From CAZTXD01 sp964617995 (GTDB taxonomy: Bacteria > Actinomycetota > Acidimicrobiia > Spongiisociales > ZC4RG35), in NCBI GenBank assembly GCA_964617995.1, contig CAZTXD010000056.1, positions 1 to 20,637 of the forward strand: a DNA stretch of 20,637 nucleotides, given 5' to 3'. Positions within the stretch are counted from its first letter, which is position 1; each line of letters starts with the position of its first letter. The notes under the pieces are model-generated. The model had not been told where the DNA came from, made no database searches, and saw nothing but the letters and a program-made list of their open reading frames with translations. The translations under genes and the position numbers were made by a program. Below are positions 7,565 through 13,947 of the stretch, piece after piece.

Positions 7565-7614
7565 GTTTTCGCGCATGGAACGAGCGGAAAACCCGCCGTT
7601 CGATGCGCGAAAAC
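7565..7614. repeat. Long near-perfect inverted repeat between convergent genes
   Basis: The left arm GTTTTCGCGCATGGAACG (7565-7582) and right arm CGTTCGATGCGCGAAAAC (7597-7614) pair at 17 of 18 positions around a 14-bp centre, which itself holds another GAAAAC. It lies in the gap between the ROK gene and the dehydrogenase, which converge. Either strand would give RNA with a stem of about 18 bp, so a bidirectional terminator is one reading. A dispersed palindromic element or protein-binding site is another. The closing runs are only four A/T bases, weak for intrinsic termination. Confidence 0.7.
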
Positions 7615-7682
7615 GGGTCGTCGAGGACGAGGACGTCGCGAGCGGCGCCCCCTGGCCGTCCTGAACGCGGCAGTCGTCGTCG

Positions 7683-7701
7683 GGCGGGGCACTACCCCGC
7701 C
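7683..7701 (-). terminator. GC-rich hairpin across the dehydrogenase stop codon
   Basis: GGCGGGG (7683-7689) and CCCCGCC (7695-7701) are perfectly complementary around a 5-bp loop that contains the TAG stop of the dehydrogenase (7692-7694). No U-tract follows. It may protect or help end the dehydrogenase mRNA. Confidence 0.4.
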
Positions 7702-8720
7702 GCGTCGGCGAAGATTCGCTCGATGACCTCCATATTGGCCACCGCATCGTCGGGAGCCACGGGAACCGGTGTACCGGAGCGGATCGACTTCGAGAAGGCG
7801 TCCGCCTGCACCGTGTACGGGTCGGCGGTGGCGAGCTCATGAACCTCGACACCGGGATCGACCGGAGGGGCTCCCCCTGCGATCTGCAACACCCTCGTCG
7901 GACGATCGGGCGGGATGTTGAACGGTATCTCCACCACCAGCCTTCCCTCGGTCCCGAGAATGTCGACCTGTTGGTTCGCCTCCAGCTGCGTGGAGCAGAT
8001 GAACGTCGCGTGACGTCCACCGAAGTCGAGCAGCCCGGAGGTGACGATGTCGGTTCCCAGGACCTCGTCCCTCCTCACCGAGGCCTTCACTTCGCCCGGC
8101 TCGCCCCCGAATATGAGACGGGCGACGTTGATGGCGTAGCACCCGATGTCATAGAGGGCGCCACCCCCGACCTCCGGGATGTTGCGGATGTTGGTCGGGT
8201 CGTCGTTGAAGTACGAGAAGACGGTCTGGACCGCACGCACCTCTCCTATCGCACCGTTGTCGATCAGCTCCTTGGTCTTGACCCACATCGGGTGGAGCCG
8301 ATACATGAAGGCCTCCATCAAGAGGACCCCCGCCGAATGGCAGATCTCGACCATCTCCCGCGCCTCGCCGGCGGTCATCGCCAGCGGCTTCTCGCAGAGG
8401 ATGTGCTTGCCGGCGGCCGCCGCGGCTTTCGTCCACTCCAGGTGCAGATGGTTCGGCAGCGGTATGTAGACGGCCTCGACGTCCGGATCCGAGAGCAGCT
8501 CCTCGTAGGAGCCATACGCCCGCTCGACGCCGAGCTCCCCGGCGGCACGCTCGGCCGTGTCGAGCGAGCGCGACGCGATGGCGTCGACCCTGCTCAGTTG
8601 GGATTTCTTCATTCCAGGGATGACCTTCTCGGTGGCGATTCGGGCAGTGCTGATGACCCCCCACCTCACGGCTTCCGTTCCATCTCCCAACGCTGTCCTT
8701 CCATCCGACGTGACGGGCAT
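7692..8720 (-). CDS. Gfo/Idh/MocA-family oxidoreductase, xylose/dihydrodiol dehydrogenase-like
   Basis: An NAD(P)-dependent sugar dehydrogenase of 342 residues from ATG 8720. The Rossmann entry is RWGVISTARIA (about 19-29). The family EKP motif is at 110-112 (ILCEKPLAMT), and MEAFMYRLHP at 135-144 and GGGALYDIGCYAIN at about 185-198 follow. This combination is typical of the branch holding NADP-dependent D-xylose 1-dehydrogenases and dihydrodiol dehydrogenases. Near a xylose operon, oxidation of xylose to xylonolactone is a reasonable but unproven role. The start is uncertain: GTG 8669 begins exactly at VRWGVIST, as homologues do, and would leave 83 bp to the divergent UnbV-like gene, whereas ATG 8720 leaves only 32 bp. 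The gene converges on the ROK gene. Confidence 0.92.
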   Translation of the reverse strand: MPVTSDGRTALGDGTEAVRWGVISTARIATEKVIPGMKKSQLSRVDAIASRSLDTAERAAGELGVERAYGSYEELLSDPDVEAVYIPLPNHLHLEWTKAAAAAGKHILCEKPLAMTAGEAREMVEICHSAGVLLMEAFMYRLHPMWVKTKELIDNGAIGEVRAVQTVFSYFNDDPTNIRNIPEVGGGALYDIGCYAINVARLIFGGEPGEVKASVRRDEVLGTDIVTSGLLDFGGRHATFICSTQLEANQQVDILGTEGRLVVEIPFNIPPDRPTRVLQIAGGAPPVDPGVEVHELATADPYTVQADAFSKSIRSGTPVPVAPDDAVANMEVIERIFADAAG

Positions 8721-8752
8721 TGTCGGCTGGAGGCCCAGCGGAGGCAAGAGCT

Positions 8753-10408
8753 GTGAGCGACGCCAGGACCAGATCGCCCGTGGGTCGCCTCCTGTTGCTG
8801 GGTGCCGGGATACTCGTCGGAGCCGTCGCGACCGCGGGCGTCGTGCTGCTGATCTCGGCCATGATCCAGGGCGATGCGCCGACCGGGGCCATGCCTGCTC
8901 CGAGATTCGTCGACGAGTCCGCGGCGTCAGGGCTCGATCACGTCTACGACGGCGAATTCCAGTTCTTCGTCGGAGGGGGTGTGGCCGTGTTCGACTGCAA
9001 CCACGATCTCCTCCCCGACCTGTACATCGCCGGGGGCAGCGAACCGGCCGGGCTCTACGTAAACCGGAGCGAAACCGGTGGCGAGCTCCGATTCGAGCGG
9101 CTCCGGTCGAACGTCGTCGACCTCGATGCGGTGACAGGGGCGTATCCGATCGATATCGACTCCGACGGCATCACCGACCTCGCCGTGCTCCGCGTCGGGG
9201 AGAACGTGATGTTGCGTGGCACAGGTCGGTGCGGGTTCGAGGACGCCACCGAACTGTGGGACATCGCCCCCGGCGACGACTGGACCGCCGCCTTCAGCGC
9301 CACGTGGGAGAGAGACCAGGCGCTCCCCACGCTGGCCTTCGGCAACTACCTCGCCCACGATGACCTCACCACCCGAGACGGATGTGCCGACCACTACCTG
9401 ATTCGCCCGGAGACCGAAACCTCCTATGGGGAGCCAACGCCCCTGTCTCCCGGATGGTGCACGCTCTCGATCCTGTTCAGCGATTGGAGCCGGGAGGGTG
9501 AACGCGATCTGAGGGTGACAAACGACCGCCACTACTACACCGATGGCCACGAGCAGATGTGGCGTGTGCGGCCCGGGCAACCTCCACGGCTGTACACGGA
9601 AGACGACGGATGGCGGACGATGCAGATCTGGGGGATGGGGATCGCAAGCCACGATCTGACCGGTGACGGAACCCCCGAGGTGTTCCTGACGAGCCAGGGC
9701 GACAACAAGCTCCAGACCCTCGTCGAAGGCTCGGACGGCCCCTCCTACGAGGACATCGCGCTGGCGGTGGGGGTGACGGCGCATCGCCCGTTCGTCGGAG
9801 ACACCAACCGTCCTTCGACGGCGTGGCACGCCGAGTTCGGCGACGTGAACAACGACGGTTTCGCCGACCTCTTCGTGACCAAGGGCAACGTGGACTCGAT
9901 GCCCGAATTCGCCATGGACGACCCGAACAACCTCCTCATCGCTCAGCCCGACGGGACATTCGTCGAAGGGGCCGGGGCGGCCGATCTGGTCGACTATGCG
10001 AGGAGCCGCGGCGCGGCGATGGTCGATCTCAATCTCGACGGAAGACTCGACATCGTCGTGGTGGAGAGACGGCAGACGGTCAAGGTCTGGAGAAACATAG
10101 GGGCGACCGGCAACTGGCTGGCAGTGGACCTGGTTCAGCTTCCTCCCAATTCCGACGCGGTCGGCGCCTGGGTCGAGGCCAGGATCGGCAATCACGTCAC
10201 CAGCGCCGAGGTGACCATCGGAGGTGGACACGCCGGTGGTCAGCTGGTTCCCCGCCACTTCGGTCTCGGGCATGCCGACTCGGCAGAGGTGCGGGTCATC
10301 TGGCCCGATGGTGAGACCGGACCGTGGCTCGATGTGCCGGCCAACAGTCTCGTCCGCATCGACCGCACCAGCCCTGTCGTCTCGACTCTGTTCCCGGGGC
10401 GAGACTGA
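8753..10408 (+). CDS. Membrane-anchored FG-GAP/VCBS repeat protein with ASPIC-UnbV domain (CRTAC1-like)
   Basis: An extracytoplasmic repeat protein of 551 residues. A hydrophobic N-terminal anchor (about 12-35) is followed by Asp-rich calcium-binding FG-GAP repeats: FDCNHDLLPDLYIAGG (from F80), IDSDGITDLAVL, DLTGDGTPEVFL, DVNNDGFADLFV and DLNLDGRLDIVV. A C-terminal ASPIC/UnbV domain has GNWLAVDL, GAWVEARIG, GGGHAGGQLVPRHFGLG and VIWPDG. The repeats form a beta-propeller. The family is found in CRTAC1-like proteins and as UnbV beside UnbU in enediyne clusters, but its biochemical job is unclear. GTG 8753 was chosen because GGAGG lies 8 bases upstream; a TTG at 8720 would only add residues without support. 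The UnbU-like gene stands 0.5 kb away, facing it. Confidence 0.9.
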   Translation: MSDARTRSPVGRLLLLGAGILVGAVATAGVVLLISAMIQGDAPTGAMPAPRFVDESAASGLDHVYDGEFQFFVGGGVAVFDCNHDLLPDLYIAGGSEPAGLYVNRSETGGELRFERLRSNVVDLDAVTGAYPIDIDSDGITDLAVLRVGENVMLRGTGRCGFEDATELWDIAPGDDWTAAFSATWERDQALPTLAFGNYLAHDDLTTRDGCADHYLIRPETETSYGEPTPLSPGWCTLSILFSDWSREGERDLRVTNDRHYYTDGHEQMWRVRPGQPPRLYTEDDGWRTMQIWGMGIASHDLTGDGTPEVFLTSQGDNKLQTLVEGSDGPSYEDIALAVGVTAHRPFVGDTNRPSTAWHAEFGDVNNDGFADLFVTKGNVDSMPEFAMDDPNNLLIAQPDGTFVEGAGAADLVDYARSRGAAMVDLNLDGRLDIVVVERRQTVKVWRNIGATGNWLAVDLVQLPPNSDAVGAWVEARIGNHVTSAEVTIGGGHAGGQLVPRHFGLGHADSAEVRVIWPDGETGPWLDVPANSLVRIDRTSPVVSTLFPGRD

Positions 10409-10415
10409 CCGCGCC

Positions 10416-10904
10416 ATGACCGGCCAAGGGGCACGACTGACGAGCACGGATCTCCCCGAGTTCGGGGCTCCCGACGTGATCCCCGAGATTCCCGAAGAGG
10501 TCTACGCCCGACGACTAGCCGGGTTGAGAGAACGTGCCGATGCCGACGGGTTCGATTTCATCGTGGTCTACGCCGACCGCGAGCACACCGCCAACATCTC
10601 CTACCTGACCGGGTTGACCCGAGATTCGAGGAGGCTGTGCTCATCGTGAGCGCCGACGTCGAGCCCGCGCTCGTGGTCGGCAACGAATGCGTCGGAGTCG
10701 CAGAGGCGGCTCCCCTTTCCACCCGTGTCGTCCTCTATCAGGATTTCAGCCTCCCGGGCGTGGGATCGCATCCAGGCACGCCGGCGCTTCATGAGGGACA
10801 GCATCGGGATCGACCTCCATCCCGACGTGCTCCCCTTCTCGAGCATCCCCGCCTATCTCCCCCCATTTCTGCTCGAACCGGACACGGTCATGAGCTGCGC
10901 CTGA
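10416..10904 (+). pseudogene. Decayed M24/creatinase-type aminopeptidase, N-terminal remnant
   Basis: From ATG 10416 the frame reads through EVYARRLAGLRERADADGF and HTANISYLTGL, typical of the creatinase-type N-terminal domain of Xaa-Pro peptidase relatives. It then hits a stop at 10647. The homologous text continues in the next frame: DPRFEEAVLIVSADVEPALV and GNECVG...VVLYQDFSLPG, about 10617-10757. It then returns to the first frame for WDRIQARRRFMRDSIGIDL until TGA 10902. So there are two compensating single-base shifts. The whole metal-binding C-terminal peptidase domain (about 250 residues in relatives) is missing. The remnant ends one base before the UnbU-like gene's stop codon. It starts 7 bp after the UnbV-like gene. 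Sequencing error could explain the frameshifts but not the truncation. Confidence 0.75.
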
Positions 10905-10905
10905 C

Positions 10906-12474
10906 TCAACCGATCTCTTCGCCCTCGACGATGAGCCAGCGATCACCGGCCAGTTGGCGGAGGACGAACTCCATCCGGACAGGCTCTGTCGACCGATCCT
11001 GTTCGACACCCATCGCATCGAGGAGGACCCGGTCGACCGACCCCGAGGCGATGAAGACGAGCCCGGCGGAAGCCTGGCCATCGGGTGCCTCGTGGAGGCT
11101 GAGCTCGAGCGATTCGAATCGATACTCGTCGACCCGTCGCTCCCCCGTGGTCAACGCCGTGTCGAGACGGGCCTGCACCTCGTCGAGGCGGCTTCCCCCC
11201 ACCGCGGCGGCAAGGAGGCTGCCGTCGGCGGTTCGGATGGCACCGGCTTCGATGGCCAGGTTCTCCGCCAGCGTGAGGGCGAGGACGTCGACGAACTCGT
11301 CGTCGATCGCGATGTCCAGGCGGTGCACGGAGTCGTCGACTTCCACGTCGGGCAGGATTTCCGGGTCGACTTCCACCTGGACCTCCCCGGCAGGGCTGGC
11401 GGCGAGCGCGGGCCTCTGGGCGGGAAGCCCGGCGGCGATGATCGATACCGCTACCAGCACCAGGCCCACGCCGATCACCAGGCCTCCCACGAACACCTTC
11501 CCCGCGCTGGGGCGATCGAGCCGGACGGCGAGATCGGCGATGCTCCACCGATGCGCGCCGGTGTCGGCGAGAAACCGGTCGAAGACACCGCGGAGCGGGC
11601 TCCAGAGCACCAGGCTCGCCAACAAACCGACCTTTGCTCCGTACTCGAGTGAATGGGGGGCGATCATGAGGGTGGCGAACAGCGCCAGAGTGGCGGCGAA
11701 CGCCCCCCGGGCCGACCGTCCCGAGGGAATCGTCTTGGGGTCTGTGATCATGAAGAACAGGAAGACCAGCACCTCGGGTGACGTCACCAGCACCCTCCAG
11801 AAACGATCCCCACAGACCGGGGTCGGAGACCAGGAGGCGGTCAGGCAATGACCTGAAGCCGCAAGCACACCCAGGCCGGCGGCGAGAACCACCCAGAACA
11901 CTGCGGCCATCTCGAACAGGTCGAGTCGCCGCGTGATGAGGAATCCCCCGCCGATGATCAGCGCGTAGGCCACGATCATCCAGGGTCGGAGCGGTGCCCA
12001 CCAGAAGTCGAGTGGCTCGACCCGGCCACTGCCGAGGACGAGGAAGGCGACGACCAGGCCGAGATTCGACGGGTTGAAGACGTGGCTTCCCCGATATCTG
12101 ATCAAGTACTTGGTGAGAATGGAGAAACCGGCCACCAGGGCGAACCAGTACCAGCCCTGCCAACTCCAGTAACTCCCGCTATCCATGCCCACCAGCCGGA
12201 GGATGAGGGCCACCCCACTCCCGGTAAGCATGCCACTCGCCGGCCAGACCAGCTTTCCGCTGACCCGAAGTGTCATCCCCACGTCGATGAGAGCCGCGGT
12301 TCCGATCGCCACCATGATCTGTGGCACCGACACCCGGAACCCGAGCGCGGTGATCCCGATCACATGGATCGAGATGATGACGGCAGCGGTATGAAGTCGG
12401 GCATCCCTTCTGTTGGGGAGCACCACAGGAACCGATCGAGGTCCGATTCGAAGGACGCGCGCGGCAGGGGTCAT
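10906..12474 (-). CDS. UnbU-like (RnfD/NqrB-related) membrane protein with extra C-terminal domain
   Basis: A membrane protein of 522 residues. About nine hydrophobic segments span residues 28-350. Family marks are SGMLTGSGVALILR (80-93), HVFNPSNLGLV (131-141), PLDFWWAPL (154-162), TSPEVLVFLFFMITDPKTIP (231-250) and IAPHSLEYGAKVG (271-283). These match UnbU-type relatives of the ion-pumping redox subunits RnfD/NqrB. The SGAT-type FMN-attachment motif of RnfD/NqrB is not visible. After the last membrane segment (327-350) comes a soluble acidic domain of about 170 residues, not normally part of UnbU; I do not recognise it. The start lies 12 bp after the GNAT-like gene, so they probably form an operon. 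The role is unknown; membrane electron transfer is suggested by family only. Confidence 0.85.
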   Translation of the reverse strand: MTPAARVLRIGPRSVPVVLPNRRDARLHTAAVIISIHVIGITALGFRVSVPQIMVAIGTAALIDVGMTLRVSGKLVWPASGMLTGSGVALILRLVGMDSGSYWSWQGWYWFALVAGFSILTKYLIRYRGSHVFNPSNLGLVVAFLVLGSGRVEPLDFWWAPLRPWMIVAYALIIGGGFLITRRLDLFEMAAVFWVVLAAGLGVLAASGHCLTASWSPTPVCGDRFWRVLVTSPEVLVFLFFMITDPKTIPSGRSARGAFAATLALFATLMIAPHSLEYGAKVGLLASLVLWSPLRGVFDRFLADTGAHRWSIADLAVRLDRPSAGKVFVGGLVIGVGLVLVAVSIIAAGLPAQRPALAASPAGEVQVEVDPEILPDVEVDDSVHRLDIAIDDEFVDVLALTLAENLAIEAGAIRTADGSLLAAAVGGSRLDEVQARLDTALTTGERRVDEYRFESLELSLHEAPDGQASAGLVFIASGSVDRVLLDAMGVEQDRSTEPVRMEFVLRQLAGDRWLIVEGEEIG

Positions 12475-12486
12475 GGTGCGGTGAGA

Positions 12487-12981
12487 CTAGAGCTGGTCCG
12501 TGCACTGCGAGAGCTGGTTGCGCGAACCGTCTGTCCCTGCGTAGTACGGATTCGAGAAAGGCCATTCCTCATCGATCCACGTTGACAACGCCTCCCGAAC
12601 CGCCGCATCCAACTCGGCGTGACTCTCACGCACCCATGAACTGACCCACGCGTCGTGGTCCGGGCTGCGATCTGGGTAGATGTAGATACAGCCGATTACA
12701 TCATCACCTTCGAGGATCGAGTAGGTGAAGCCCCTGCGCTCCTCGAAGTCCTTGGCGTGTCGGACCAGATCCTCCAAGTTCGCTTCCAACGTCATGGCTG
12801 CCGGCCAATCCGGCTCTTCTTGTTCGCTGAATCCGGGAGTAGACCGGATGTGGTCGATGCTCGCCATCCACGCAGCGTGGTCACGGTCGTTGTGTTGCTC
12901 GCCCAACGGTTCCAGGTGAAACTGAGACCAGGCGTAGGTATCCGGGACTTCGAAGCCCGGCGGTACGAACGAGTCCTCCAT
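12487..12981 (-). CDS. GNAT-like N-acetyltransferase-fold protein
   Basis: A protein of 164 residues. Its second half (RGFTYSILEGDDVIGCIYIYPD, then WVSSWVRESHAELDAAVREALSTWI, then EEWPFSNPYY) matches a family annotated as GNAT-like. The central beta-strand pair IGCIYIY resembles the GNAT core. The usual acetyl-CoA loop (R/Q-x-x-G-x-G/A) is not apparent; VRESHAELD stands there instead. It may therefore bind CoA unusually or not be a transferase. The ATG at 12981 is taken; the ribosome-binding site is weak. It precedes the UnbU-like gene by 12 bp on the same strand. A role is not inferable. Confidence 0.7.
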   Translation of the reverse strand: MEDSFVPPGFEVPDTYAWSQFHLEPLGEQHNDRDHAAWMASIDHIRSTPGFSEQEEPDWPAAMTLEANLEDLVRHAKDFEERRGFTYSILEGDDVIGCIYIYPDRSPDHDAWVSSWVRESHAELDAAVREALSTWIDEEWPFSNPYYAGTDGSRNQLSQCTDQL

Positions 12982-13291
12982 CCAGCCGAGATTAGGCCCG
13001 GCTCAGGCCGCACATCACGGCACTTTGTGCTTCCATCGGTACATTCACGTCGGGATGAGTCGAGCTACGCGCATCGCTATCTCGGTCGTAGCTTCGTTGC
13101 TTGTCCTCGTCGGTTGTCAACGCCGGTCGAAAACTGCGCGGTAGGTGGGATCCCGCCTGCACGGCATCCCATGACGGTCTTCAGAACGCGGTGATCTGCC
13201 ATCACACCACACCCCCTTCGCTCTTGCTGCCGACTGTGATGCCAACACGACCCGCTCCCAGAACGCTCCAACCCGGTGCTCGCCCTGGGGG
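12982..13291. other. Intergenic region between divergent GNAT-like and TetR genes
   Basis: Apart from the 29-codon lipoprotein-signal remnant (13055-13144), I see no conserved protein in any frame. A near-perfect 14-bp palindrome GGTGGGATCCCGCC lies at 13144-13157, just after the remnant's stop. No convincing RNA gene is visible. The promoter and operator of the TetR gene follow at 13292-13348. Confidence 0.5.
13055..13144 (+). pseudogene. Truncated lipoprotein: signal peptide and lipobox only
   Basis: ATG 13055 opens a 29-codon frame ending at TAG 13142. It begins MSRATR, has a hydrophobic core (IAISVVASLLVL), then the lipobox LVGC with cysteine 21, then eight mostly polar or basic residues (QRRSKTAR). 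This is a textbook lipoprotein signal peptide with no mature domain. The likely reading is the 5' end of a lipoprotein gene cut by deletion or an early stop. A real micro-lipoprotein is possible but less likely because the mature part is only nine residues. The ribosome-binding site is weak. Confidence 0.5.
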
Positions 13292-13320
13292 TTGGCGACG
13301 CGGCCGCTGTCTGTCATAAT
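13292..13320 (+). promoter_or_regulatory. Promoter of the TetR operon
   Basis: TTGGCG (13292-13297) and CATAAT (13315-13320) are separated by exactly 17 bp, close to the sigma-70-type consensus. Transcription would start near 13327, giving only about 15 bases of leader before ATG 13342. Confidence 0.6.
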
Positions 13321-13348
13321 CATGACATTAGCGACATAGTTATGACAG
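13311..13348. promoter_or_regulatory. TetR operator: palindrome over the -10 element and start codon
   Basis: CTGTCATAA (13311-13319) and TTATGACAG (13340-13348) are a perfect 9-bp inverted repeat around 20 bp. Inside the left part, TGTCAT and ATGACA (13312-13327) form a tighter palindrome with a 4-bp centre. One arm covers the -10 and the other covers the ATG of the TetR gene. This layout is typical of autorepression. Confidence 0.65.
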
Positions 13349-13947
13349 TCACCGAGCTCACCCGTCACACCCAGGCCACCCGCGACGCCATCATCGAAGG
13401 GGCGCTCGACCTCTTCATCGAGCGCCGCGGAGGCGGTTTCTCCATGCAGGAGGTGGCCGACCGGGTCGGCATCACCCACCGGACCCTCTACAGGTACTTC
13501 CCCTCCCGGCGCGATCTCATCGTCGAGGCCGCCATGCACATAGGCGGGCGACTGAAGGGACCTCCCTCTCCCGAGGTGTCAACGGTCTCCGAGTGGATCG
13601 AGGCTGCCGAGGCCCACTTCGAGTTCATCGAGAGGAACCGCGACATCTTCTCCAGCATCTTCTCCATGGTGATGAGCGACCCCGAACTGGCCACTGCCGA
13701 TCTGAGCAGGGACGCCTACTACTGGAAGGTGTTTCGCACCGAGTTTCCCGACCTGGGCGACGACGAGGCCACCGAATGGTTCGCCATGCTTCGTCACCTG
13801 ATCTCTTCTGCCTCGTACCTGATCTACCGGTACCGATTCAAACTGGACCCGTCGCGAGCGGCGGCGGCGGTGCGGCGGGCGGCGGAGGCCATGGTGGTTT
13901 CCATCCGCCGGGCCAACAACGCCGCGGAGGGGAGACGGTCCGCATGA
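13342..13947 (+). CDS. TetR-family transcriptional regulator
   Basis: A regulator of 201 residues. The N-terminal TetR helix-turn-helix is clear: ATRDAIIEGALDLFIERRGG, then FSMQEVADRVGITHRTLYRYF and PSRRDLIVEAA (about 13-65). The C-terminal ligand-binding half is helical and cannot be assigned a ligand. ATG 13342 was chosen because it sits directly before the conserved region and just after a good promoter. The frame is open back to 13276, but that part is promoter DNA. No Shine-Dalgarno precedes the ATG, so near-leaderless initiation is likely. Its stop overlaps the next start (ATGA), so it is coupled to the PEP-utilising enzyme. It probably represses its own operon through the palindrome at 13311-13348. 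Confidence 0.93.
   Translation: MTVTELTRHTQATRDAIIEGALDLFIERRGGGFSMQEVADRVGITHRTLYRYFPSRRDLIVEAAMHIGGRLKGPPSPEVSTVSEWIEAAEAHFEFIERNRDIFSSIFSMVMSDPELATADLSRDAYYWKVFRTEFPDLGDDEATEWFAMLRHLISSASYLIYRYRFKLDPSRAAAAVRRAAEAMVVSIRRANNAAEGRRSA

Noticed and set aside
8927..10447. Long minus-strand open frame of 506 codons
   Set aside because: It is antisense to the FG-GAP/UnbV gene, whose motifs are clear; the antisense text has no recognisable domain and reflects high GC codon bias.
10416..10904. Programmed frameshifting in the M24-type gene
   Set aside because: No slippery heptamer is apparent at either shift, and the catalytic domain is missing in any case.
10637..11851. Long plus-strand open frame of 404 codons
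   Set aside because: Only its first 40 codons belong to the M24 remnant; the rest is Ser/Arg/Thr-rich shadow of the UnbU-like gene on the other strand.
8753..12474. Enediyne biosynthesis cluster
   Set aside because: UnbV- and UnbU-like genes are present, but no enediyne polyketide synthase or its companion genes are visible.
13593..13943. Upstream extension of the phosphotransferase frame
   Set aside because: It lies inside the TetR gene in another frame and is Arg/Gly-rich without motifs; the ATG at 13944 starts the ATP-grasp domain.
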